The notes: a model not told the origin generated them from the letters alone. DNA of 14,577 nucleotides from Candidatus Woesearchaeota archaeon (GCA_016181325.1 JACOZO010000107.1:1-14577), one strand, 5' to 3'. Shown: positions 1 through 8,077, counted from the stretch's first letter. Numbers and translations are program-made.

Positions 1-270
1 GCTGGCATTGGTGATATTATAACGACCTGCGAAAGCAGGCATAGCAGGAATAGGTTTGTCGGCAGGAAGCTGGCTGCTGGAAAGAGTGTGGAAGACATAA
101 AAGAAGAGATGAATGGGATGGTCGCAGAGGGTGTGACTGCCTGCAAGGCCGTTTATGAAATCGGCAAAAGAAAATGCATCAGGCTGCCTTTGACGAATCA
201 GATATATAAAATAATTTATGAAAGGAAATCGCCTGGGAATGTTGTTGGGGATGTTTTAAAGATAATATGA
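1..270 (+). CDS. gpsA: NAD(P)-dependent sn-glycerol-3-phosphate dehydrogenase, C-terminal part (5' end outside window)
   Basis: The reading frame is open from base 1 and ends at TGA 268-270, giving the last 89 residues of a GpsA-type dehydrogenase, which interconverts dihydroxyacetone phosphate and sn-glycerol-3-phosphate in the cytosol. The start of the fragment, AGIGDIITTCESRHSRNRF, matches the family's C-terminal helical substrate domain, where AG(L/I)GD and T..SRNR are hallmarks. It is followed by the typical VAEGVTACKAVYEIG stretch and a short tail near LTNQIYKIIYE. An ATG at 88 exists but is internal. The gene converges on uS2 with 48 bases between them, and no clear terminator is visible there. 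GpsA is the bacterial-type enzyme, and archaeal membrane lipids normally need the G1P enzyme instead, so its presence here is notable. Family assignment is firm; physiological role is inferred. Confidence 0.9.
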   Translation, partial: AGIGDIITTCESRHSRNRFVGRKLAAGKSVEDIKEEMNGMVAEGVTACKAVYEIGKRKCIRLPLTNQIYKIIYERKSPGNVVGDVLKII

Positions 271-318
271 AGGTTGTCTGTTGGGATGAATCTAAGGTGA
301 TTCAAGCAGAAAATCCAG

Positions 319-921
319 TTATTGCTCTGTGAATGTTTCCAAGCTGTCTTGGATCTCGTCAGTTGGGCCTATCTTGCCTTTGTGCCTCAGGTATTCCCTT
401 GCCATAATCCAAAACATCAGCCCAAGGCTCTTCTTGCCCTTATTGTTGCATGGAACAACAAAATCGACTTTATTACATAAGTTATTGGTGTCGCACAATG
501 AGATAACAGGCACACCCATCCTCACAGCATCTTCTACAGCGTTCCTGTCAGGCCACGCGTCTGCCACCAAAAGGACTTTTATCTCAAAATAATTTTCCAG
601 GTTGGGATTGGTCAGTATGCCTGGGGGGTATCTCCCCGCAAAAACCTTGCATCCAGTCACTTCGCCGAATTTGGTGACGGGCTTCCATCCATTTTCCCTT
701 CTGCTGACTATCAACACATCCTTGGGGTCGTATTGGGCAAGAAAGTGCGCTGCAATGCCTATCCTTTCGTCTATTTTCTGCAGGTTAAGCACAGAAAGAC
801 CATCAGGCCTTGTCTTGTAGATGAAAGACTCCAGGTGCTTTGTCCTGAATTTTGTGCCTATATGTATTCCTGACTTGAGATATACCTCAGTAGGCACCAA
901 AAACTTTTCTTTTGTAGTCAT
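319..921 (-). CDS. rps2: Small-subunit ribosomal protein uS2 (archaeal S2)
   Basis: This 200-residue protein is a complete archaeal uS2, a component of the 30S subunit near the platform/head junction. Family signatures are visible in order: the early YLKSGIHIGTK block, the IYKTRPDGLSVLNLQKIDERI stretch, the FAGRYPPGILTNP loop and the VISLCDTNN motif near residue 140. The length is usual for archaea, which lack the bacterial coiled-coil extension. The ATG at 921 is supported by an A/T-rich TATA-like box (941-950, read on the minus strand) centred about 24 nt upstream, which implies a leaderless or nearly leaderless mRNA. In many archaea rps2 sits with RNA polymerase N/K subunits and enolase; here it stands alone at the edge of the origin region and is transcribed away from it. 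Confidence 0.96.
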   Translation of the reverse strand: MTTKEKFLVPTEVYLKSGIHIGTKFRTKHLESFIYKTRPDGLSVLNLQKIDERIGIAAHFLAQYDPKDVLIVSRRENGWKPVTKFGEVTGCKVFAGRYPPGILTNPNLENYFEIKVLLVADAWPDRNAVEDAVRMGVPVISLCDTNNLCNKVDFVVPCNNKGKKSLGLMFWIMAREYLRHKGKIGPTDEIQDSLETFTEQ

Positions 922-940
922 TTTATTATATTATTGCACA

Positions 941-970
941 ATTATATAGTCAGTTCAAGAACATGAACTG
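941..970 (-). promoter_or_regulatory. uS2 promoter with a 7-bp inverted repeat upstream of the TATA box
   Basis: Read on the minus strand, ACTATATAAT (950 to 941) sits about 24 nt before the uS2 ATG. Directly upstream, CAGTTCA (951-957) and TGAACTG (964-970) form a perfect 7-bp inverted repeat around a 6-nt spacer. It occupies the position where the BRE and an upstream regulator would contact DNA. The TATA assignment rests on position and composition; the operator role of the repeat is inference. Confidence 0.5.
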
Positions 971-1170
971 CATTTTTATTGCCTCAGCAGTAACGTGCAG
1001 ATTTTGCACATTCGGCATTGAAATGACGAAAAGAAGTCGCATTTAAAAATGTTTCTCATTCAAATATATGATTAAAATTAATATAAATTAATGATAGTCA
1101 AAATCAAGTATGGTTTAATTAAATTATAATAAATAGGCTTACAAAAAAATCAAATATACTTGTTAAATTA

Positions 1171-1201
1171 CCCCTACCTACCCCTTTGTTTCTTGTGGAA
1201 C
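1171..1201 (-). promoter_or_regulatory. ORB-like Orc1/Cdc6 binding element 1
   Basis: On the minus strand the element reads through CCACAAGAAACAAAGGGG and then a second G-run (TAGGTAGGGGT). This follows the archaeal ORB pattern of a short dyad around CCA...GAAA followed by AA(A/G)GGGG. It shares TCCAnnAGAAAnnAAGGGGT with element 2 in the opposite orientation. Confidence 0.78.
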
Positions 1202-1297
1202 TACTCTTATTTTTTTGTTTGTTGTTATTATATTATATATTATTTTCTATATAGAAATTAATAATAATAAGAAAATATCAAATAATTTTATTCACAA

Positions 1298-1327
1298 TCT
1301 CCAATAGAAATGAAGGGGTGGTGGTAA
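1298..1327 (+). promoter_or_regulatory. ORB-like Orc1/Cdc6 binding element 2
   Basis: The plus strand reads TCCAATAGAAATGAAGGGGT followed by GGTGGTAA. It has the same core spacing as element 1 (TCCA, 2 nt, AGAAA, 2 nt, AAGGGGT), and both elements end in GGTAA after a G-rich tail. It lies on the far side of the AT-rich core, inverted relative to element 1. Confidence 0.78.
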
Positions 1328-1377
1328 TAGCAACTCTAATAGTTATTTTTAAAACTAGTATTCATAATCAACAAATC

Positions 1378-1408
1378 TTTATATACCTTAGTTTCATGTG
1401 GAATTTTC
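1378..1408 (+). promoter_or_regulatory. orc1/cdc6 promoter: TATA box overlapped by a degenerate ORB
   Basis: TTTATATA at 1378-1385 is a good TATA box, and its centre is about 27 nt before the ATG at 1409, so the transcript is probably leaderless. On the minus strand, bases 1404-1386 read ATTCCACATGAAACTAAGG. This matches the dyad half of ORB element 1 (TTCCACA.GAAAC.AAGG) but lacks the full G-run. Initiator bound here would cover the space between TATA box and start codon, which suggests autoregulation (inference). Confidence 0.65.
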
Positions 1409-2614
1409 ATGGCGAAGAGCAATTTGGGATCATATTTTGAAAATTTTCTGATTAAAGATTCTTTGTTCAGGAGCAAGCAGGCGCTGCAGACTAACTATGA
1501 TCCGGAAGCCATACTTCATCGCGATGAGCAGATGCAGCAGATAGCTGACGTGCTGGCACCTTCATTAAGGATGGAAAAGCCCTCAAACCTTTTCTTGTAC
1601 GGCAATACAGGAACTGGCAAGACATTGACCACAAAATATGCCACCTCAGAACTCGCATCTGTGGCAAAAAAACAGTCATTGGGGCTCAGGACAGTCTATA
1701 TCAACTGCAAGCTCAAGAGGACTGCCGACACTGAATACAGGCTGATTGCCCAGCTGCTCCGCGACCTTGGAAGGGAAGTTCCTGCCACTGGATTGCCCAC
1801 GGAAGAATTATACAAAATTCTCTTTAACATATTAAATAGCAGCAACGATGTCATAATACTTATTCTTGATGAAATAGATTATCTGGTGAACAAGATTGGT
1901 GACGGGTTTTTATACAACTTCACTAGGATGCACGAAAGCACAAACTCCAAAATCTCCATAATAGGGATTTCAAACGACCTCACTTTTATAGATAATGTAG
2001 ATGCCAGGGTAAAATCATCATTGTCCGAGGAAGAGATAGTATTTCCCCCTTACAATGCATACCAGATACAAAACATACTGAGGGAAAGGGCAAAAGTGGC
2101 ATTCAAGGAAGATGTGATAAGCCCGGGCGTGATAGAAAAATGCGCAGCGCATGCTGCAAGGGAGCACGGGGATGCAAGGAGGGCACTCGAGCTGCTGAGG
2201 GTTGCAGGCGAGATAGCTGAAAGGGCATCATCAAAGAAAATCCTGCTGGCCCACATTGACGAGGCGGAAAACAAGATTGATCGCGACAGGATATATGACG
2301 TTGTGTCAACACAGCCAAGGCAGTACCAACTCACCCTTTTCTCAATAATCTCGCTGGCATCGGCCAAGAAAGGCGCGATTTTTACCGGAGAAATCTACGA
2401 TTTTTACAAAAGCCTGTGTGACAGGTTCAATGTGAGGCCCCTCACCCACAGGAGGATATCTGACATAATAGCGGAATATGACATGCTCGGCATCGTTAAC
2501 GCAAAAATAATATCGAAAGGAAGATACGGCAGGACCAGGGAGATAACAATAAGCCTGCCAAAGGAATCCTTGGGCCGCCTGTCCCAATTTTTGGAAAAAG
2601 AGCTCGGATTATAG
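1409..2614 (+). CDS. cdc6: Orc1/Cdc6 replication initiator (AAA+ ATPase)
   Basis: This 401-residue protein is an Orc1/Cdc6-type initiator that recognises ORB elements and loads MCM at the origin. The order of motifs is canonical. An N-terminal segment contains the YDPEAILHRDEQ signature before the P-loop. Walker A is GNTGTGKT (65-72) and Walker B is LILDEIDYL (151-159). Sensor 1 is IIGISND (184-190), an arginine-finger region RVKSS follows (about 200), and sensor 2 is GDARRAL (254-260). The C-terminal third (about 300-395) is the winged-helix DNA-binding domain. Length is normal for the family and no key residue is missing. The ATG follows a TATA box at leaderless distance. It is the first gene of a cluster, with DP1 starting 10 nt after its stop, and it sits directly beside its presumed origin. 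Confidence 0.96.
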   Translation: MAKSNLGSYFENFLIKDSLFRSKQALQTNYDPEAILHRDEQMQQIADVLAPSLRMEKPSNLFLYGNTGTGKTLTTKYATSELASVAKKQSLGLRTVYINCKLKRTADTEYRLIAQLLRDLGREVPATGLPTEELYKILFNILNSSNDVIILILDEIDYLVNKIGDGFLYNFTRMHESTNSKISIIGISNDLTFIDNVDARVKSSLSEEEIVFPPYNAYQIQNILRERAKVAFKEDVISPGVIEKCAAHAAREHGDARRALELLRVAGEIAERASSKKILLAHIDEAENKIDRDRIYDVVSTQPRQYQLTLFSIISLASAKKGAIFTGEIYDFYKSLCDRFNVRPLTHRRISDIIAEYDMLGIVNAKIISKGRYGRTREITISLPKESLGRLSQFLEKELGL

Positions 2615-2624
2615 GCGTGACAAT

Positions 2625-4226
2625 ATGATGGAAGACTATCTGCCTAAAAAGAAAGAAATAGTGAATTTTTTCCTCAAAAAAGGCATACTCATAGAATCGA
2701 GCTTTCTGGATCAGATGGATGACGAGTCAAAAGTCTTAAAAGTCTATGACCTCGTGACGAATAAAAATGCAGAAGACCTGCTGGTCATGGGCAAGGATAC
2801 TGAGGCGCTGCTATCCAGCCTCCAATTAGAAGGCATAAACTGGCTTGAGATGGAAAGGTCTAAGGTGCTGTCCGAGAAAGGCAAGAATGACAACCACGAA
2901 AGCCTCACCAGCCACCTGGCATCATTGGAGACAGCGAAACCGGAGAAGCCTGCTGATGAAAATAAAAACAGCCGCATAAAAATCCTATTCACATACAAAG
3001 AGGAAGTGAGGAAGAGGGAAACCCAGGATTTTGTCCAGTATTTCGGCAACAGGTACAAGTCCATAAGCGCCATTCTCAGGGGAAGGCAGGAGCTTGCAAA
3101 TGCAACAAGCATAAGCCGCCTGCTGTCAAAAAAAGACAGGGAGAATGTGGCAATCATAGGCATGGTAAGCGGCAAGCAGACAACAAAGAACGGCAACCTC
3201 ATGATTACCGTCGAGGACCTGACAGGCTCAATCAACGTGCTGGTGAACAAGAACAAGGGCGACCTGTTCAAATCCGCCGGCAGGCTCGTCATGGACGAAG
3301 TCATAGGCGTGTCAGGCGTCAACGGCGACAAGATAGTCTTTGCGAACAACATAATCTGGCCGGACATACCCCTAGCCGAAATTAAAAAATGCGACGAAGA
3401 GGCTTACTGCATATTCCTCTCAGACCTTCACGTGGGGTCGTCAAAATTTCTCCATGATGACTTCAATAAATTCCTGAAGTGGATAAACTGCGAGCTCGGC
3501 AACGAAGCCCAGCAGAACATAGCAAGGAACGTGAAGTACATCTTTATAGTGGGCGACATGGTAGACGGATGCGGCATATATCCCGAGCAGGACAAGGAGC
3601 TGGAAATCCCTGACATCTACGAGCAGTACAGGGAATGCGCAAGGCTGCTCAAGAAAATCCCCCCTCATATACCTTTGATATTGTGCCCGGGGAACCACGA
3701 TGCCGTGAGAATCGCCGAGCCGCAGCCGCCGATGCAAAAGAGATTTTCAGCGCCGCTGTATGAGCTGGAGAATCTCACCATGGTCTCGAATCCTTCCCTG
3801 GTGAACATCCACTCCAGCCCGGATTTCGCGGGGTTTGACGTGCTGATATACCACGGATACTCATTCGACCATTTCGTGGCTGAAGTTGATTACCTCAGGA
3901 ATAACGGGGGATATGACCGGGCCGACCTTATCATGAAGTTCCTGCTACAGAGAAGGCACCTTGCCCCGACGCACACTTCGACGCTGTACATTCCCGACGT
4001 ACGGAAGGATTTCCTTGCCATAGAAAAAGTGCCTGACTTTTTTGTCAGTGGCCACATACACAAGTCAATAACAGCCAATTACAGGAATGTCACAATGATA
4101 TGCGGGAGCTGCTGGCAGAGCAAGACGGCGTTCCAGGAGAAAGTCGGGCACAATCCGGAGCCAAGCAGGGTCCCGATTGTAAATTTAAAGACGCGGGAAG
4201 TTAAGATACTAAAATTTGGGCAGTAA
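2625..4226 (+). CDS. polB: DNA polymerase D small subunit DP1 (3'-5' exonuclease)
   Basis: This 533-residue protein is the proofreading subunit of archaeal family-D DNA polymerase. The N-terminal 110 residues form a small helical domain plus a charged linker. An OB fold follows (about 170-245, around VAIIGMVSGKQTTKNGNLMITVEDLTG). A calcineurin-like phosphoesterase domain fills the rest. All metal-binding motifs are present: DLH (267-269), GDMVDG (310-315), GNHD (356-359), the YHG histidine (H410) and GHIH (476-479), so the exonuclease should be active. The ATG pair at 2625/2628 lies 10 nt after the orc1/cdc6 stop with only a weak upstream purine run (AGGCGTGA), consistent with translational coupling. 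DP2 begins one base after the stop codon, which fits equal production of the two subunits. Confidence 0.96.
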   Translation: MMEDYLPKKKEIVNFFLKKGILIESSFLDQMDDESKVLKVYDLVTNKNAEDLLVMGKDTEALLSSLQLEGINWLEMERSKVLSEKGKNDNHESLTSHLASLETAKPEKPADENKNSRIKILFTYKEEVRKRETQDFVQYFGNRYKSISAILRGRQELANATSISRLLSKKDRENVAIIGMVSGKQTTKNGNLMITVEDLTGSINVLVNKNKGDLFKSAGRLVMDEVIGVSGVNGDKIVFANNIIWPDIPLAEIKKCDEEAYCIFLSDLHVGSSKFLHDDFNKFLKWINCELGNEAQQNIARNVKYIFIVGDMVDGCGIYPEQDKELEIPDIYEQYRECARLLKKIPPHIPLILCPGNHDAVRIAEPQPPMQKRFSAPLYELENLTMVSNPSLVNIHSSPDFAGFDVLIYHGYSFDHFVAEVDYLRNNGGYDRADLIMKFLLQRRHLAPTHTSTLYIPDVRKDFLAIEKVPDFFVSGHIHKSITANYRNVTMICGSCWQSKTAFQEKVGHNPEPSRVPIVNLKTREVKILKFGQ

Positions 4227-4227
4227 A

Positions 4228-7200
4228 ATGGAGCACTTGGACAGGTATTTCAGTGAAATCTCGGAAAAGATTGAGAGAAGCTACATCATAGGCAACAAGG
4301 CAAGGTCCCAGGGCTATGACCCCGAGCTGAAGGTAGCCATTCCGCTGGCCAAGACCATGGCAGAGCGTGTAGAGGGACTTGTCAGCGCCTCATGGCCCGA
4401 CATTATGGACAAGGGAATACCTCAAAGAATCTACGAGCTGGAAAGGGAACATGGAAAGCTCGACTGGAGGGTGGCATTCAAAATATCACTTGAGGTGGCG
4501 CAGCAGAAATTCTGCAAGTTCGACTCGCAGATCAAGGCAATGGAAGTGGGGATAAGGGTAGGCATCGCTTACCTGACCCTCGGCATCGTATCTTCCCCCC
4601 TTGAGGGCTTTGTTGAGCTGAAAATCAAGAAAAGGCACGACAACAAGGAATACTTCTGCCTGATGTATTCCGGGCCTATAAGGAGTGCCGGGGGAACTGC
4701 AGGCGCCGTCTCAGTCATAGTCGCCGACTATATCAGGAAGCACATGGGCTATGACCTGTATGATCCTGACGAGAGGGAGATAAGGAGAACGGTCACGGAG
4801 CTCTACGATTATCATGAAAGGATAACCAACCTGCAGTATCTTCCGAGCGAGAGGGAGATAAGGTTTCTTGTCAAGAACCTTCCAGTCCAGGTCGACGGCG
4901 ATCCTTCAGAAAAGATAGAGGTGTCAAATTACAAGGACCTGGAGAGGATAGAAACCAACAGGATACGGAACGGGGTGTGCCTCATAATAGGCGAGTGCGT
5001 CGCCCAGAAGGCATCCAAAGTATGGTCAAACATCAAGAAATGGAAGGATGAATTCGGCCTTGGGCACTGGGAATTCATGAAGGAATTTGTGGAGCTGCAG
5101 AAGGAGATAAAGTCCGCTGAAAAAGCCCCAAAGGCAAAAGATGCCCTGCTTCCGGTCTATACTTATATCCAGGATATGATCTCCGGAAGGCCCGTGCTTA
5201 CCCATCCTTTAAGGGCAGGCGGCTTCAGGCTGAGGTATGGAAAATGCAGAACATCCGGCTATTCTGCAGCCTCGATACACCCTTCCACAATGCACGTCCT
5301 CAACAAATTCATCGCTGTCGGAACACAGCTGAAGCTTGAGAGGCCCGGAAAAGCAGCATCCATGACCATATGCGACACCATTGAAGGGCCGATAGTGAAG
5401 ACCCTAAACGGGGATGTTGTATTTGTAAGCTCGGAAAGCAAGGCAAAAGAGATTGCAAGCAATGTCTCCGAGATATTATTCCTTGGAGACATACTTATCA
5501 GCTATGGGGATTTTGCAAACAGGGCGCATCCTCTGGTGCCATGCGGCTACTGCGAGGAATGGTGGTCGCTTGAAGTCGAGGAATCAATGGCGTCAGCGCT
5601 GGGCTCTTCGGATTTCCATAAGCTGTCGGAATCCATAGGGGCTGATGAATCTGAAATTGAAAAATCCGTGAAGGAATATCTTCATCACAAGCCTTCTGCC
5701 GACACTGCAATAAAAATATCCGAATTCCTCAGGGTTCCGCTGCATCCTAGGTACACATATCACTGGAGCACGATATCAAAAGAGCATCTTATGGGGCTGT
5801 ATCAATGGCTCGGAAGCGCCTCTATAGAAAAATCTGACGGGAAAATCTCTAAAATCGTGGCGCGCAATGCAGAGCAGAAAAGAACGATGGAGCTGCTCGG
5901 CATCCCTCACAGGCTGATAAACAATGAGTATGTCATAGTAGAAGGCGACGATGCGCAGGCCCTTGCGGCTTCCTTGGGGTTGGAATCAAGGAACGGAACG
6001 GCACCCGATTTCCTTGGCTCGGACATGGGGACGCTCGAGGCCGTAAACCGGCTGTCAAAGGTGAGGCTCAGGGACAAATCCGGCACTTTCATAGGGGCAA
6101 GGATGGGCAGGCCAGAGAAAGGCAAGATACGAAAGCTGGACGGCGACCCTCACACGCTGTTTCCTGTGGGTGAAGAAGGCGGCAAAATGAGGTCTTTCGT
6201 GGCCGCCATTGAGCACGGGAAAATAAGCTCGGATTTTCCCCTGTTCTTCTGCAATACCTGCAATTCCCAGACCATATTCCAGAGATGCATCAAATGCGGC
6301 TCTGCCACCGAGCCGAGATATCACTGCAAGACCTGCGGCATCATAAAGACAGAAAAGTGCGGGCACGGGACTGCGCTGAATTTCTGCCGCCAGGACATAG
6401 ACATCAGGGATTATTTCAATTCTGCCATGAGCAGGCTGAAAATGCAGGTGCACCCCGACCTCATAAAGGGCGTGAGGGGCACATCCAACAAAAGGCATAT
6501 GCCTGAAAATTTCATGAAAGGCATAATCAGGGCAAAGCACGACGTATACGTCAACAAGGACGGCACCACAAGATATGACATGACCCAGCTTCCCATAACC
6601 CATTTCAGGCCCAAGGAGATAGGAACTGGCATTGATAGACTGAAGGAGATGGGCTACCTCATGGACATACACGGCAAAGAGCTGGCTTCAGAAGACCAGC
6701 TGCTTGAGATTCTCCCGCAGGACATAATACTGCCGTCATGCCTTGACGCCCCTGAGCCTGGTGCCGACAAGATATTCCACCGCGTGGCGTCATTCATAGA
6801 CGAGCTGCTGGAAAAGATGTACGGCCTTGAGCCTTATTATAAAGTGAATACGGGAGGGGACCTGGCAGGAGAGTTATTCCTCATACTCGCGCCCCACACG
6901 TCGGCAGGCATAGTCGGCAGGCTAGTAGGCTTCTCAAAAACCCAGTGCTTCTATGCCCACCCCATGATGCACGCTGCCACAAGGAGGGACTGCGACGGCG
7001 ACGAGGCCTCGGCAACACTTTTGATGGACGCCCTCCTTAACTTCTCAAGGGAATTCCTGCCCAATTCGCGCGGCTCGACCCAGGACGCCCCTTTAGTACT
7101 GACCTCAAAAATACTGCCGACAGAAGTCGACGACATGCTTTTTGATGTTGATGTTTCCTGGAGATATCCTCTTGAATTCTACAAGGCGTGCATGGAATTC

Positions 7201-7740
7201 AGGCAGCCTTCCAAAGTCCCTGTCGAGAGGTTTGCGTCGAGATTAAACACGAAGAACCACTACACGGACTTCGGATTTACCCACGACGTGTCAAACATCA
7301 ATGCCGGCGTCAGATGCTCTTCCTACAAGACCCTTCCTTCCATGGAGGACAAGCTCAAGGGCCAGATGGAGCTGGCAGACAAGATACGGGCTGTTGACGC
7401 TTCCGATGTCGCCAGGCTTGTGATCGAGAAGCACCTGATAAGGGACATCAAGGGCAATTTAAGGAAATTTTCAACCCAGCAGTTCAGGTGCAGCAAGTGC
7501 AATGAAAAATTCCGAAGGCCACCATTGGCCGGGGTATGCACCAAGTGCAGCGGAAGGATAATATTCACAGTGACAGAAGGCTCCATAGTAAAATACCTGG
7601 AGCCTGCGTTGTCCCTTGCAGACAAATACAACCTGCCATCCTATCTCAAGCAGACACTGGACCTTGTCAAGGAGCACGTCGATTCCATATTCGGCAAGGA
7701 AAGCGAGAGGCAGGAAGGCCTTGGGAGATGGTTTGGGTAG
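4228..7740 (+). CDS. polC: DNA polymerase D large (catalytic) subunit DP2
   Basis: This 1170-residue protein is the catalytic subunit of the heterodimeric replicative polymerase PolD. I chose ATG 4228, one base after the DP1 stop; an in-frame TTG at 4216 would add four residues but overlaps DP1. Family blocks are present throughout: SGPIRSAGGTAGAVSV near residue 155, HPLRAGGFRLRYGKCR near 326, and IEGPIVK further on. A cysteine-rich zinc region spans about 675-711 (CNTC, CIKC, CKTC, CGHG). The active-site loop HAATRRDCDGDE carries the catalytic aspartates D923 and D925. A C-terminal C4 zinc module starts near 1088 (CSKC, later CTKC). The last residues, QEGLGRWF (1162-1169), are a good PIP box for binding the PCNA clamp. 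No intein is present. The residue before CDGD is Asp and DGDE is followed by Ala, where I recall Asn and Asp in Pyrococcus. Confidence 0.97.
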   Translation: MEHLDRYFSEISEKIERSYIIGNKARSQGYDPELKVAIPLAKTMAERVEGLVSASWPDIMDKGIPQRIYELEREHGKLDWRVAFKISLEVAQQKFCKFDSQIKAMEVGIRVGIAYLTLGIVSSPLEGFVELKIKKRHDNKEYFCLMYSGPIRSAGGTAGAVSVIVADYIRKHMGYDLYDPDEREIRRTVTELYDYHERITNLQYLPSEREIRFLVKNLPVQVDGDPSEKIEVSNYKDLERIETNRIRNGVCLIIGECVAQKASKVWSNIKKWKDEFGLGHWEFMKEFVELQKEIKSAEKAPKAKDALLPVYTYIQDMISGRPVLTHPLRAGGFRLRYGKCRTSGYSAASIHPSTMHVLNKFIAVGTQLKLERPGKAASMTICDTIEGPIVKTLNGDVVFVSSESKAKEIASNVSEILFLGDILISYGDFANRAHPLVPCGYCEEWWSLEVEESMASALGSSDFHKLSESIGADESEIEKSVKEYLHHKPSADTAIKISEFLRVPLHPRYTYHWSTISKEHLMGLYQWLGSASIEKSDGKISKIVARNAEQKRTMELLGIPHRLINNEYVIVEGDDAQALAASLGLESRNGTAPDFLGSDMGTLEAVNRLSKVRLRDKSGTFIGARMGRPEKGKIRKLDGDPHTLFPVGEEGGKMRSFVAAIEHGKISSDFPLFFCNTCNSQTIFQRCIKCGSATEPRYHCKTCGIIKTEKCGHGTALNFCRQDIDIRDYFNSAMSRLKMQVHPDLIKGVRGTSNKRHMPENFMKGIIRAKHDVYVNKDGTTRYDMTQLPITHFRPKEIGTGIDRLKEMGYLMDIHGKELASEDQLLEILPQDIILPSCLDAPEPGADKIFHRVASFIDELLEKMYGLEPYYKVNTGGDLAGELFLILAPHTSAGIVGRLVGFSKTQCFYAHPMMHAATRRDCDGDEASATLLMDALLNFSREFLPNSRGSTQDAPLVLTSKILPTEVDDMLFDVDVSWRYPLEFYKACMEFRQPSKVPVERFASRLNTKNHYTDFGFTHDVSNINAGVRCSSYKTLPSMEDKLKGQMELADKIRAVDASDVARLVIEKHLIRDIKGNLRKFSTQQFRCSKCNEKFRRPPLAGVCTKCSGRIIFTVTEGSIVKYLEPALSLADKYNLPSYLKQTLDLVKEHVDSIFGKESERQEGLGRWFG

Positions 7741-7745
7741 CACAA

Positions 7746-8048
7746 TCAAAGAAAAATGCACTGCGTATAAGGCACGTTATCCGCTATAATGGCGTCCTTC
7801 TCCAGTATGAGGTTCATCTTGAGCGCCATTTCCACGGATTCCCTGCCTATGAACATCGCCACGAAAGCCTTATCCACTGCCTTCCTTATCCAATCAGCAT
7901 CACGCTCAGTTCCCCTGTAGAAATTGGAAGTCAGATCAAGCTGCAGCTTTCCCTGCTCTATCCTTCTGCCGATAAGCCCGCTGTCGCATATTGTCAGAAT
8001 TCTTCTCCCATCATAGGCCTTATGGATATTCACTATCATCTGCCGCAT
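7746..8048 (-). CDS. DUF424 family protein, aIF2-beta neighbour
   Basis: This protein of about 100 residues belongs to the small archaeal DUF424 family, which has no established function. Recognisable family blocks are MIVNIHKAYDGRRILTICD at the start, then GKLQLDL, an FYRG turn, and the AMFIGRESVEMALKMNLI stretch followed by a hydrophobic strand. The listed start is ATG 8048; the internal ATG three codons later (8039) gives the family's usual MIVN start and may be the true one. It lies 29 nt behind aIF2-beta on the same strand, so the two are probably co-transcribed. I recall this pairing as common in archaea and take it as a hint of a translation-related role. It converges on DP2 with only 5 nt between the two stops. 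Confidence 0.82.
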   Translation of the reverse strand: MRQMIVNIHKAYDGRRILTICDSGLIGRRIEQGKLQLDLTSNFYRGTERDADWIRKAVDKAFVAMFIGRESVEMALKMNLILEKDAIIADNVPYTQCIFL

Positions 8049-8077
8049 TTGGCATGCATATATGTTTCATATACATT

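Larger units (their letters stand above)
1160..1408. other. Putative chromosomal replication origin (oriC) with inverted ORBs and AT-rich unwinding region
   Basis: This gene-free stretch immediately upstream of orc1/cdc6 has the layout of a classical archaeal origin. Two Orc1-binding-like elements lie in opposite orientation at 1171-1201 (minus) and 1298-1327 (plus). They flank a core at 1202-1297 that has only 11 G/C bases in 96 and contains runs such as ATTATATTATATATTATT. Both G-runs face outward from the core. A third, degenerate ORB sits in the orc1/cdc6 promoter. Origin-adjacent orc1/cdc6 with DP1-DP2 downstream is the arrangement known from Pyrococcus. The rest of the spacer (971-1159) is AT-rich and holds no gene that I can see. 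Function is inferred from sequence pattern and context. Confidence 0.82.

Noticed and set aside
271..318. Terminator between gpsA and uS2
   Set aside because: No stem followed by a T-run is visible in this 48-nt convergent gap.
1016..1032. Possible fourth ORB (ATTGAAATGACG) left of the core
   Set aside because: It shares about 10 of 12 bases with part of element 2 but lacks the CCA half and the G-run; too weak to list.
2744..3367. 207-codon minus-strand frame opposite DP1
   Set aside because: Shadow of DP1, with serine- and leucine-rich low-complexity translation typical of antisense frames.
6055..6672. Long minus-strand open frame (205 codons) opposite DP2
   Set aside because: It lies wholly within the well-conserved DP2 coding sequence, which explains the reading frame; no family resemblance.
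4228..7740. Intein in DP2
   Set aside because: The reading frame follows conserved PolD blocks throughout at a normal length, and no splicing motifs are seen.
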